Below, piece by piece: positions 24,604 through 32,465 of a DNA stretch of 64,000 bases. The translations under genes were made by a program, and so were the position numbers. The stretch comes from Methylobacterium sp. J-030 (GTDB lineage Bacteria > Pseudomonadota > Alphaproteobacteria > Rhizobiales > Beijerinckiaceae): contig NZ_JAKSYM010000150.1 in the NCBI RefSeq assembly GCF_022829545.1, positions 1 through 64,000 of the forward strand. The letters run 5' to 3'. Every line of letters starts with the position of its first letter. Position 1 is the stretch's first letter. Below the pieces are notes generated by a model. The model made no database searches. It was given only the letters and a program-made list of their open reading frames with translations, and was not told where the DNA came from.

Positions 24604-26148
24604 TCAGCCTGATTTTGGCCTGTCGAGGAAGGGCCAGGGGTGTGCCTGCTCGTACGCGCGTGCAGCCCGGAGCACGAGGTCTTCCCGGAGATAGGGGCCG
24701 ACGATCTGCAGGCCGACGGGCCGGCCATCACTGGTGAACCCACAGGGTACCGATGCCGCGGGGTGCAGACTGAGGTTGAACGGGTAGGTGTAAGGTGCCC
24801 AGTTCAGCCAATCGTCGCCGTACGCCCCGCCCGGCGGCGTATTGTGCCCGGCCGCGAAGGCTGGGACGGCGACGGTCGGGGTAAGCAGCAGGTCATACCG
24901 CTCGTTGAATCGGGCCATGGCGGCGTGCAGGGATGCCCGCGCACCGAAGGCTGTCGCGTAATCGGCCCCGGAGACACCTTGCCCCTTTCTGGCCAGAGCA
25001 AGCAGGCCGGGATCGAGTTCGCTCCACTGTGCCTGAGGAATCGGTCGGACTGCGGACCACGCGATCGTCAGCCAGATCGGTTCGAGGATCGGCATCGGGT
25101 TGGGGAACCCCGGATCCGCATGCTCCACACTGGCACCAAGCTGCGCAAACGCTTCAGCGGCCCGCCCGACGATGGCCTCGACCTCCGGGTCGAGCCGTTC
25201 GACGTAACCGAGCCTTGGACTCCACGCGATGCGCAGACCCTTGACGCCCTTGTCGAGCGACCCGACCAGATCCGGCATCGGTGCGTGCGACGAGGTTATA
25301 TCGCGGGGGTCAGGGCCGCTGAGAGCCTGCAGCGCGACAGCAGCATCGCGAACCGTGCGGCTCACCGGCCCGAGGTGCAGCGTCGGGGCGGCCGGGACAG
25401 CCGCGATCCGGCCGAGGCTCGGCTTGATGCCGAAGACGCCGCAGAACGAGCTCGGGATCCGGATGGAGCCGGCGCCATCGGTCCCGAAATGAACGACGCC
25501 GAGGTTGAGCGCCGCAGCAGCGGATCCCCCGGCTGTCGACCCTCCCGTGGTCAGCAGCGTGTTCCACGGATTGCGCGTCAGCCCCGTCAGCGGGCTGTCG
25601 CCGACCCTCTTCCAGCCGAATTCCGGCATGCAGGTCTTGCCGATGACGACCGCGCCGGCGCGCAACAGGCGCTCCGCCAGAGGCGAGTTCTGGAGGGTCC
25701 CCGCATCCGAACCGGTTCGGCTACCCTTGCGCGTGGGGTGACCGGCCCAGGGGATGTTGTCCTTGAGCGTCACGGGGACGCCGTCCAGCGGACCCAGCGG
25801 CTTGCCGTCTCGCCAGCGGGCCGCCGATGCCTCAGCGGCGCTGAGGGATCCGTCCCGATCCAGAACGATGAAAGCGTTGACAACTGGGTTCAGCGCATCG
25901 GCACGTTTGAGGACCGAGGTCACGACCTCCGTCGGTGAGCAGGACCGATCGCGGTATGCCGCCTGAAGCTTTGCGCCGTCGAGGAGGGAGGGATCACGCC
26001 CTCTTTCCTCCGCTGAGGCGCGGCGGTGAAAGGGGGCGAGCGCGAGGGCCCCCGTGACCGCTCGCCGGGTCCAACCTCCGGAGGTGGCTCCCCCGTCAGG
26101 GTCTGAGAGGTCCGCCTCGTTGTGCTCACTGTCCGTACGGCCGGTCAT
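24604..26148 (-). CDS. Amidase-signature-family amidohydrolase
   Basis: A 514-residue amidase. The catalytic lysine is in VPVTLKDNIP, the glycine/serine loop is TTGGSTAGGSAAAA with the cis-serine and the nucleophile in GTDGAGSIRIPSS, and the conserved GVFGIKPSLGR follows. The N-terminus carries TRRAVTGALALAP, a twin-arginine-like export signal. GGGAG stands upstream of the ATG. AS-family enzymes hydrolyse aryl or alkyl amides; the substrate cannot be read from sequence. It is followed on the same strand (upstream side) by a truncated DMT transporter reading the same way. Confidence 0.88.
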   Translation of the reverse strand: MTGRTDSEHNEADLSDPDGGATSGGWTRRAVTGALALAPFHRRASAEERGRDPSLLDGAKLQAAYRDRSCSPTEVVTSVLKRADALNPVVNAFIVLDRDGSLSAAEASAARWRDGKPLGPLDGVPVTLKDNIPWAGHPTRKGSRTGSDAGTLQNSPLAERLLRAGAVVIGKTCMPEFGWKRVGDSPLTGLTRNPWNTLLTTGGSTAGGSAAAALNLGVVHFGTDGAGSIRIPSSFCGVFGIKPSLGRIAAVPAAPTLHLGPVSRTVRDAAVALQALSGPDPRDITSSHAPMPDLVGSLDKGVKGLRIAWSPRLGYVERLDPEVEAIVGRAAEAFAQLGASVEHADPGFPNPMPILEPIWLTIAWSAVRPIPQAQWSELDPGLLALARKGQGVSGADYATAFGARASLHAAMARFNERYDLLLTPTVAVPAFAAGHNTPPGGAYGDDWLNWAPYTYPFNLSLHPAASVPCGFTSDGRPVGLQIVGPYLREDLVLRAARAYEQAHPWPFLDRPKSG

Positions 26149-26166
26149 CCTTGTGCTCCCCGTGGG

Positions 26167-26988
26167 TCAGCGTGCCAGGCCCGCGCTCGACGACGCGCAG
26201 GCCATCGGTGACGTTGGCGCCACCTTCCTCTGCAGGGCCAGGCCGACGCCGCTCAGCGTCAGGACAAAGGCGAGCATCTGTCGGGATCCGATCGTCTCAT
26301 GGAGTGCGAGCGCAGCGGCGACCGTTCCGATGATCGGCACCAACAGCATGCCCGTGGTCGCCATGCCTGTCGGCAGCCGGCGCAGGGCGGCCTGCCAGCT
26401 GAGGTAGCAGAGCGCGAGCGGACCGATCGCCATGTAGCTGATGCCGGCCAGGCTCGGCAGGCTCAAGCCCCTGATCTCGGAGGCCTCGGTGAACAGGCTG
26501 ATCAGCGTCATCGCCAGGCAGCCGAGCCCGACCTGCCACGCGGTGAGGGGGATCGGTGGCAAGTCGATCGGCCTTCGCTCGAGGACCGTTCCCAGCGCGA
26601 ACAGGATAGCCGCGGCCAGGGCGAGGGCGATACCAGGCGCCTTCCGGAGGATCTGGCCGGTGCCGGTGCCGTCGACGAGGACGCAGATCCCGAGGATGCC
26701 GAGAGCGAGGGCCGCGAACCCGCGCAGGTCCGGACGCTCGCCGCGCAGAACCCAGGCGAGAAGCACGGCCCAGATCGGCATCGAGTACGCCAGCAGCGCG
26801 CCCTCCGGTACGGTGAGCCATCTCAGGGACAGACCGGTGAAACCCATCCAGGCGAAGACGTTGATCGCGGCGGCGAGACCGAGCCGTCCGAAAAGTGCGC
26901 GCGGCACCGTCAGGCGCTCACCGCGCCCGTAGGCGAGAAGGCCCAGTCCGGAGGCCGCAATGAGACCGGCGACGCCCCGCGCGAACAT
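26167..26988 (-). CDS. EamA/DMT-family transporter, probably missing its first helix
   Basis: A 273-residue protein with about nine hydrophobic segments in the two-repeat EamA pattern (WMGFTGLSLRWLTVPEGALL and SYMAIGPLALCYLSWQAALR). Typical members have ten helices and open with a GxxW-type first helix; this one begins at helix 2 (MFARGVAGLIAASGLGLLAYG). Just upstream, unrelated plus-strand coding sequence begins, so the 5' end was probably lost in a rearrangement. It stops 18 bp upstream of the amidase start and may have shared its transcript. Function as a metabolite exporter is the family role. Confidence 0.65.
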   Translation of the reverse strand: MFARGVAGLIAASGLGLLAYGRGERLTVPRALFGRLGLAAAINVFAWMGFTGLSLRWLTVPEGALLAYSMPIWAVLLAWVLRGERPDLRGFAALALGILGICVLVDGTGTGQILRKAPGIALALAAAILFALGTVLERRPIDLPPIPLTAWQVGLGCLAMTLISLFTEASEIRGLSLPSLAGISYMAIGPLALCYLSWQAALRRLPTGMATTGMLLVPIIGTVAAALALHETIGSRQMLAFVLTLSGVGLALQRKVAPTSPMACASSSAGLAR

Positions 26989-26989
26989 C

Positions 26990-27112
26990 CGTGCCGCGGA
27001 GCACGGGCAGACGATGAGGCTGCTGACGGCGGTGGTGGCCGACCTCGACGCGCTTGCGGCGACGGACCGCCGGCACGTCCAGGCGAGCTATGCGGCGATC
27101 AGCCGAGCATGA
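26990..27112 (+). pseudogene. C-terminal gene fragment
   Basis: The plus strand reads ANIRAAEHGQTMRLLTAVVA and then DLDALAATDRRHV to a stop at 27112. It has amphipathic helix character but no start, and its 5' side abuts the truncated DMT transporter. The two broken genes meet at about 26990, marking a junction. No family is recognised. Confidence 0.3.
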
Positions 27113-27421
27113 CGGCGCCCTGGACCTTCAGCACCACCCCTACCCGGGGGGAGGGTCTGAACGATCGCGAAGGGGAGCACGGACCGCATGGGATCCCGAA
27201 CGCGTCACACACGAGATTTTTTCCTCTGTCGCGTGAACGAAAAATCGGTGCCGGTTCGCCGGACAATCGAGCCGGTTGCGAGAACGCCGGGATGCTGCGC
27301 GAGAGGCGCGCCGGTGCCACCACCTCGGATCAATCCGGCCGGCTCGGCGTTCGGAGTTCGGCGGAAGTGGTCGCCCGATCGCGGCTGCCGCTGATGATGA
27401 GGCGTTAAGGGATCAACAGCG
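27113..27421. other. Gene-free stretch before the methyltransferase
   Basis: About 310 bases with scattered short frames and an A/T-rich patch around 27213-27245. It probably carries the promoter of the methyltransferase gene; no clear boxes were identified. Confidence 0.4.
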
Positions 27422-28546
27422 ATGCTGTCGCCATCGGCCGCCATGGAGCGGGTGTCCGCGCTCGGACGCGCAGTAGGTTCGGCGGCAATGACGAGGAAGA
27501 TGCCAGGAGTTTCGTCGCCCCCGGGTGGAGCCGTCGTGGTGGACGTGTTCTGCGGCGCGGGCGGCCTCTCGCTCGGACTGCGCGAGGCCGGGCTTGCGAT
27601 CGCTGCCGGGATTGATCTGGATCCAGCCTGCCGATACCCCTACGAGCACAACATCGGCGCCAGCTTCCACGGTCGCGACATCATGGGAGTGTCCGCGGCC
27701 GAGGTGGCGACGATGTTCGGGGATGCTCCCGTCCGGGTGCTCGCCGGATGCGCCCCCTGCCAGCCCTTCTCAGGCTACACGACGAAGCGGCGTGAGAGCG
27801 ATGGGCGGTGGAGGTTGCTGCTGGAGTTTCTGCGCGTCGTCGAGCAGATGCGTCCCGAGATCGTCACGCTAGAGAACGTGCCGCGGCTCACGCTGCTGCC
27901 GCTATGGGGCGAGTTCGTCCGCGCCCTCGAAGCCTTGGGCTACCACGTCGTCTGGAAGGTCGTGGACGCGGCCGACTTCGGCGTACCGCAGAACCGCCGC
28001 CGCGTCGTGCTCCTGGCGTCCCGCCTCGGCGCGATTACGATGCCCAAGGCGACGGAGCATGTGCATCGGACCGTACGAGACGAAGTCTTCGACCGCCCCG
28101 CCATCACGGCGGGAGAGTGCGATCGCCACGACCGGTTGCACCAGGCTCGCGGCCTGACCGCGATCAACTTGGAGCGCATCCGGATCGCCGAGCCGGAAGG
28201 GACTTGGAAGCGCTGGCCCGAGCACATGCGCGTCAAGTGCCATACCGAACCGACCGGCCGGACGTACCCCTCGGTCTACGGCCGCATGGCTTGGGACAAG
28301 CCGTCGCCGACGATCACCACGCAGTTCTACGGGTTCGGGAACGGCCGCTTCGGCCATCCGGAACAGGATCGCGCGCTGACCTTGAGGGAAGGCGCCATGC
28401 TGCAGTCGTTTCCGGCGGAATTCGAGTTCGTGCCACCTGGCAAGCCGATCGTCGCCCGCACCATCGGTCGATTGATTGGCAACGCCGTCCCGCCGGCCCT
28501 GGGTAGGGCGATCGGTCGAACCATCATCGAGCACATCGGCGTATAG
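27422..28546 (+). CDS. C5-cytosine DNA methyltransferase (Dcm-like)
   Basis: A 374-residue enzyme with all key m5C motifs: I VVDVFCGAGGLSLG, IV GCAPCQPFS with the catalytic cysteine at about residue 113, VI TLENVPR, VIII PQNRRRVVLL and X IGNAVPP. The target-recognition region between VIII and IX is short. The start is uncertain between ATG 27422 (AAGGGA upstream) and ATG 27488, closer to motif I. It methylates cytosine in DNA at an unknown recognition site. It is convergent with the HEPN gene (10-bp gap) and belongs to a cassette with DUF262 and Vsr genes. Confidence 0.93.
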   Translation: MLSPSAAMERVSALGRAVGSAAMTRKMPGVSSPPGGAVVVDVFCGAGGLSLGLREAGLAIAAGIDLDPACRYPYEHNIGASFHGRDIMGVSAAEVATMFGDAPVRVLAGCAPCQPFSGYTTKRRESDGRWRLLLEFLRVVEQMRPEIVTLENVPRLTLLPLWGEFVRALEALGYHVVWKVVDAADFGVPQNRRRVVLLASRLGAITMPKATEHVHRTVRDEVFDRPAITAGECDRHDRLHQARGLTAINLERIRIAEPEGTWKRWPEHMRVKCHTEPTGRTYPSVYGRMAWDKPSPTITTQFYGFGNGRFGHPEQDRALTLREGAMLQSFPAEFEFVPPGKPIVARTIGRLIGNAVPPALGRAIGRTIIEHIGV

Positions 28547-28555
28547 TAGGCCGGA

Positions 28556-29227
28556 TCAGGGCGGAGGCACCTGACCGACCGCAAGATAGCCGGATGCCTC
28601 CAGATAATCATCGACGTTCTCAAGTATGGCCTCGATGTAAGCCAGCGATCGGACGCTGATTTCTAGAAGCGCTCGCGCCGAATAGTCGCGTCCAATATCG
28701 TCATATGTTTTGAGGCCGTGCGAGAGGTCGTTCCTGACATCCTTGATGGTCAGAAGATCTGCCCCGTCCCTCGTTCGAGTTGCATCCGTGAAGTGACTGA
28801 AGCCGTATGTGCCGGCGATCTTACGGACAAGTCTGGCGTCTACGTTGCCCGAGAACTGATGATCCACATCGAGGGACATGGCGACGAAGTCTATCGGCAT
28901 GTCCGCCAGGAGCACGTGATCGTCCGGGTTCTTCTTGCGCCGGAAGCCTTTCACGACCTCGCGGCGCAGCGAAGGCGACAGGCTGCCGAAGGCTACCCGC
29001 TGGCCGATCATCGTGTCGTGCACGCCGTCAAGGGCGCCGCGAGCCGATGCCTCGATCAGGTTGTAGAGGATCAGGAACGTCCCCGCACGCAGGACGTGCA
29101 GCCGTGCGAGATCGACTGGGCGTCCGCCGCCCGCTTGAGTCTCGCGGTCGGCCTTCGACACCACGGAGAGGTAGCGGCGCACCTGCGAGCGGCGGCGCCG
29201 GAAGTCCTCGACGAAGGCGCGACTCAT
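28556..29227 (-). CDS. HEPN-domain protein (MAE_28990/MAE_18760-like)
   Basis: A 223-residue, mostly helical protein. Near the C-terminus DVRNDLSHG provides the Rx4H motif (R165, H170) of HEPN ribonucleases. The general layout resembles the MAE_28990/MAE_18760 HEPN group that accompanies DUF262 proteins. Its start overlaps the DUF262 stop by 4 bp, so the two are co-translated and probably form a functional pair. Expected role: RNA cleavage as the toxic or effector arm of a defence module, from family knowledge. Which partner senses or restrains it is not known. Confidence 0.78.
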   Translation of the reverse strand: MSRAFVEDFRRRRSQVRRYLSVVSKADRETQAGGGRPVDLARLHVLRAGTFLILYNLIEASARGALDGVHDTMIGQRVAFGSLSPSLRREVVKGFRRKKNPDDHVLLADMPIDFVAMSLDVDHQFSGNVDARLVRKIAGTYGFSHFTDATRTRDGADLLTIKDVRNDLSHGLKTYDDIGRDYSARALLEISVRSLAYIEAILENVDDYLEASGYLAVGQVPPP

Positions 29228-30327
29228 CGGCCGAGAAGCCGATCGCGGACGTACTCGATCCGGCCAGTCACCCGGTTGCGGTTGTTGGCTGCGTCGGATG
29301 TGGTGAGCTCACGGAATTTCGGTTTGCTGAGATGCCCCACGAGGTCCCATGCGCCCGGCAGGGAGGAATCCTCTCGCATAGCCAGCGCGATCCCGACGGC
29401 GATCGCCTCGAACCGCACTCGCGGCGTCGACTTGGCGCTCGGGCTCTTCCGGAAGCCGTTCGGCAGAATTTCGGACACGAGGCGAAGCATGTCGTCCCAA
29501 GCGGCCCGCAAACGCGTCTCGGTCGGACCGCCGGGGCCCTCCTGTTCCATCGCGGCGTTCATGCGCTTCGCATAGTCGTCGACGAAGAGCGATACGACTT
29601 TGCCGGATTCGGTCTGGCCGTACGTGGTGTAGTCGTCCATGTAGGCGAAGAACCGTGCTGCTAGTTCCTCACGCTCGAAACGCTTTTCGGCCGCTTTGGA
29701 TAGTGGTGCGAGGGTCTTAAAAGCTTCTTGACGAGCAACTTCGCGGACAAGATCTACGAATGGCCCGGGCATGCGGCCGCGTCGACTTTCCATGTCATTC
29801 AGGCGGACCGGGCCCGTGTTGATTCTGTCGAACATGTCGCGGCGGGTCTCCTCGTCCGCCTTTTCGGTCAGTTCGATGAGGCGCAGCGTGATCCTGCCGA
29901 AGCGGCGCTGGCGCGATGCGAGCATGTCGCCGAACCGGAAGCCATTGAGGCCCGGAAGCTTCTCCATGCCTTCGAGGACGAGTTCGCCGGTCAGGAACCG
30001 TGCCAGGGTGCGGATGCGCTGCGTGCCGTCCACGATCTCCAGTCGGCCTTCGAGGTCGGGATCCTCGTTGCCGACGTCGGCGACGAACAGGTACGGCACC
30101 GGCAGGCCGATCAGCAGCGACTCGATGAACTTCGACTGCCGCTTGTCCTCCCAGATAAGATCCCGCTGATAGTCAGGGACGAAGATCTCGTTCTCGCCCT
30201 CCAGCTTTCCGGTAAGGTGCTTCTCGACCAGCACCTCGACGGGGTATTCCCGCACGGTGTAGTCGACGACCTGCTGAACGGTGCGGATCTGCCGCTCGGC
30301 CTCGTCGATCTCGTCTTTGCTTTTCAC
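29224..30327 (-). CDS. DUF262 (GmrS-like) protein
   Basis: A 367-residue DUF262 protein. The ParB/sulfiredoxin-like nucleotide site appears as PDYQRDLIWED at about 51-61 and EIVDGTQR at about 97-104, where many relatives have DGQQR; the substitution of T for the first Q is worth noting. A GTG start has GGAG upstream. The GmrS half of the type IV enzyme GmrSD carries this domain and uses nucleotide hydrolysis in cleavage of modified DNA. No DUF1524 nuclease domain is fused; the HEPN protein follows instead. It is divergent from vsr with only 46 bp between starts. Confidence 0.85.
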   Translation of the reverse strand: MKSKDEIDEAERQIRTVQQVVDYTVREYPVEVLVEKHLTGKLEGENEIFVPDYQRDLIWEDKRQSKFIESLLIGLPVPYLFVADVGNEDPDLEGRLEIVDGTQRIRTLARFLTGELVLEGMEKLPGLNGFRFGDMLASRQRRFGRITLRLIELTEKADEETRRDMFDRINTGPVRLNDMESRRGRMPGPFVDLVREVARQEAFKTLAPLSKAAEKRFEREELAARFFAYMDDYTTYGQTESGKVVSLFVDDYAKRMNAAMEQEGPGGPTETRLRAAWDDMLRLVSEILPNGFRKSPSAKSTPRVRFEAIAVGIALAMREDSSLPGAWDLVGHLSKPKFRELTTSDAANNRNRVTGRIEYVRDRLLGR

Positions 30328-30373
30328 CGTCCCGTCTCCGCTGCCACGAAGCTACCTATTGAGGCCGTCGCGC

Positions 30374-30802
30374 ATGGACCGCCTGTCTCCGACCGACCGA
30401 TCGCGGCTGATGGGGAAGGTGCGCGGCAAGGACACTACCCCCGAGATCAAGACCCGCAAGGTCGCGCACGCGTTTGGCTACCGATTCCGCCTGCATCGAC
30501 GAGACCTGCCCGGATCGCCGGACCTTGTCTTCCCTGCGCGTCAAAAGGTGATCTTCGTCCACGGCTGCTTCTGGCACCGACACCCCGGCTGCCGGAAGGC
30601 CTCGACGCCGACGACCCGTCGCACGTTCTGGCAGGAGAAGTTCGATCGGAACGTTGAGAGGGATGTGCGCAAGGAGATCCAGCTTATCGCCGCCGGATGG
30701 GATGTGCTTGTGATCTGGGAGTGCGAAACGCGAGACGTAGAGCGGTTGACGAAGACGCTGCAGGAGTTCCTCGGCGCACCAGGTACATCGACCAAGCCTT
30801 AA
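30374..30802 (+). CDS. vsr: Very short patch repair endonuclease (Vsr)
   Basis: A 142-residue Vsr protein. It starts MDRLSPTDRSRLMGKVRGKD, continues DTTPEIKTRKVAHAFGYR with the N-terminal acidic region, and has PGSPDLVFPARQ with the catalytic aspartate and the zinc-site segment FVHGCFWHRHPGC. The ATG at 30374 matches the family N-terminus. Vsr nicks 5' of the T in T:G mismatches that arise from deaminated 5-methylcytosine, so it normally accompanies a C5 methyltransferase, as it does here. The HEPN and DUF262 genes lie between the two. Confidence 0.94.
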   Translation: MDRLSPTDRSRLMGKVRGKDTTPEIKTRKVAHAFGYRFRLHRRDLPGSPDLVFPARQKVIFVHGCFWHRHPGCRKASTPTTRRTFWQEKFDRNVERDVRKEIQLIAAGWDVLVIWECETRDVERLTKTLQEFLGAPGTSTKP

Positions 30803-30826
30803 CCCAGCGGTCGTAGCAGCGCGGAG

Positions 30827-31092
30827 ATGTCAGACCGCACCATACCCGTCGACCCTCCGCCCGCCATCGCCTCCTGGCGCGACCAACTCGAACGCCTGTC
30901 CGAGCACGCTTCCCCGTGCCGCTACATGGCTCCGACGCGGTGGGCCACGATCCGGGCCAGCGCGATAGCGTTCTGCGACTAGCACGGCGCCGAGTCCCAC
31001 CGGCTCGGATGGACGGCGCCCGAGCTGTTCGCTGTCCGTCCCTAGCACGGCACGCTCCGGATCGACCTCTGCAGCGTGATGATGATTACCGG
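30827..31092 (+). pseudogene. Hypothetical gene with two in-frame TAG codons
   Basis: One frame opens MSDRTIPVDPPPAIASWRDQ and continues through TAG at 30980-30982 and TAG at 31043-31045, with protein-like sequence on both sides (HGAESHRLGWTAPELFAVRP between them, HGTLRIDLCSVMM after). The middle part resembles a conserved alphaproteobacterial hypothetical family with a GWxxxDLFGVxP-like motif. Both stops are followed by CAC GGC. From about 31092 the strand is antisense to the cysE remnant. Decay is the simplest reading. Confidence 0.5.
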
Positions 31093-31318
31093 CAACCGGG
31101 CGCAGGCGGTAGGCCAGGGCCTGCGCGAGGCCGCGCTGGTCGAGGATCGTCGCCTGGATGATGCTCGCGTAGAGCGGCTCCTCGATGAGGGTGGCCTCCG
31201 CCTCGGCGCTCAGGGCCGCCCAAACCTCAGATTCCGCGGTGCCGCGGCTCGTGGCGCGCAGGGGCGACTGGGCTGAAGCCAGGGCGGTCATGGCATGTCG
31301 GTCTTGAATGGTGGACAT
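31090..31318 (-). pseudogene. cysE: cysE (serine O-acetyltransferase) N-terminal fragment
   Basis: The minus strand encodes the N-terminal helical part of CysE: SEVWAALSAEAEATLIEEPL followed by ASIIQATILDQRGLAQALAY. Homology ends after AYRLRP at about 31090, before the left-handed beta-helix with the active site. The start may be the ATG at 31318 or 31291. It lies downstream of the sulfonate ABC operon and on the same strand, a sensible place for a cysteine-synthesis gene, and was cut by the same junction that truncates the two-TAG gene. Confidence 0.7.
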
Positions 31319-31415
31319 GGAAGCGCAATGCCCCGGTCGGCTTCGATCATGGCACAGGCCGGAACAGGTCGGGCTACGATCCGCTGACCGACGAGATGGC
31401 CCTCGATGTCGTGGG

Positions 31416-32396
31416 TCAGCGCGTGGCGACAGGATTGAAGCCGGGATCGAGAAGGCCGTCGACCGCCGCGGCCACATCGGTGCCGGCCGGGATCACGCCG
31501 GCCTGCTGCAGGGCGATGCCGGCGGCCTTGATCGAGTCGGCCTGCGCCGGCCCGATCGCCGGCTGCGACAGGTCGGTGCGTTCCAGTTGGCGGGCGATCA
31601 CCGGTTCGGGCAGCTTGGTTGCCGCCACCAGCGCCGCCGAGAGCGCCCGCGGGTCGGTCAGCGCGTAGGCGCGCGCCCGCTCGTAGGCCGCGATCACCGT
31701 CCGGACGAGGTCCGGATGCGCCTTGGCGAAGTCCTCGCGGACGTCGAGCAGGCCCCAGGTGTTGGCGGCCGCGTCGCGGTAGAACAGGACGTCGCCATTC
31801 TCGATCTCGGCGGACGCCATCATCGGATCGAGCCCCGCCCAGGCATCGACGTCGCCGCGATCCAGCGCCGTGCGCCCGTCCGGATGCTGAAGCCGGACGA
31901 GCTTGGCGTCCTTCTCGGTCAGGCCCGCCCCCTGGAGCGCGCGGATTAGGAAGATGTGCGGATCCGTTCCCCGGGTGACGGCGACGCGCTTGCCCTTCAG
32001 GTCGGCGGGTTTGGTGATGCCCGCGTCCTTGCGGGTGACCAAAGCCGTCCATTCGGGGCGCGAGAACGCGTAGACGGCCTTGATCGGGTTGCCGTTGATC
32101 CGCGCCACCAGGGCCGCGGCCCCAGCGGCCGAACCGAAATCGATCGCGCCCGCGTTGAGGAATTCGAGCGCCTTGTTCGAGCCGAGCGACTGGACCCAGC
32201 GCACCCGGATCCCCGTCGGCCTGAGCGCCTCCTCGAGGAAACCCTTGTCCTTCAGCAGGAGGCCCACCGGGTTGTAGGTCGCCCAGTCGAGCCGGATCTC
32301 CTTCGGATCCTCAGCGAGAGCCCCCTGCCCGAACGGTCCGGCTAAAGCCGTCAGCGCAATGCCGGCGGCCAAGACAACTCTGCGGATCGCGGACAT
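31416..32396 (-). CDS. ABC transporter substrate-binding protein, aliphatic sulfonate (SsuA) type
   Basis: A 326-residue exported protein: signal peptide VVLAAGIALTALAGPFGQGALA, then an NMT1/SsuA-like two-lobed fold with LDWATYNPVGLLLKDKG, GAIDFGSAAGAAALVARING and DLKGKRVAVTRGTDPHIFLI. It is the last complete gene of the minus-strand transport operon, 70 bp after the ATPase. Members bind alkanesulfonates, taurine or similar in the periplasm. This is the second binding protein of the operon. Confidence 0.87.
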   Translation of the reverse strand: MSAIRRVVLAAGIALTALAGPFGQGALAEDPKEIRLDWATYNPVGLLLKDKGFLEEALRPTGIRVRWVQSLGSNKALEFLNAGAIDFGSAAGAAALVARINGNPIKAVYAFSRPEWTALVTRKDAGITKPADLKGKRVAVTRGTDPHIFLIRALQGAGLTEKDAKLVRLQHPDGRTALDRGDVDAWAGLDPMMASAEIENGDVLFYRDAAANTWGLLDVREDFAKAHPDLVRTVIAAYERARAYALTDPRALSAALVAATKLPEPVIARQLERTDLSQPAIGPAQADSIKAAGIALQQAGVIPAGTDVAAAVDGLLDPGFNPVATR

Positions 32397-32465
32397 AGGT
32401 GAAACCTTGCGTGCGCCGACGTACGGGGACGGCGAATCGGGGAAGTTTGGGATCGAAGCGTTCGG

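Noticed and set aside
26299-27408. 369-codon plus-strand frame opposite the DMT transporter
   Set aside because: It is antisense to a recognisable transporter and consists of low-complexity R/G/E/D-rich sequence.
29228-30327. DUF262 protein as a complete GmrSD type IV enzyme
   Set aside because: The protein is too short for the fused DUF1524 nuclease half, and no H-N-H-like motif is visible; the adjacent HEPN gene is the more likely effector.
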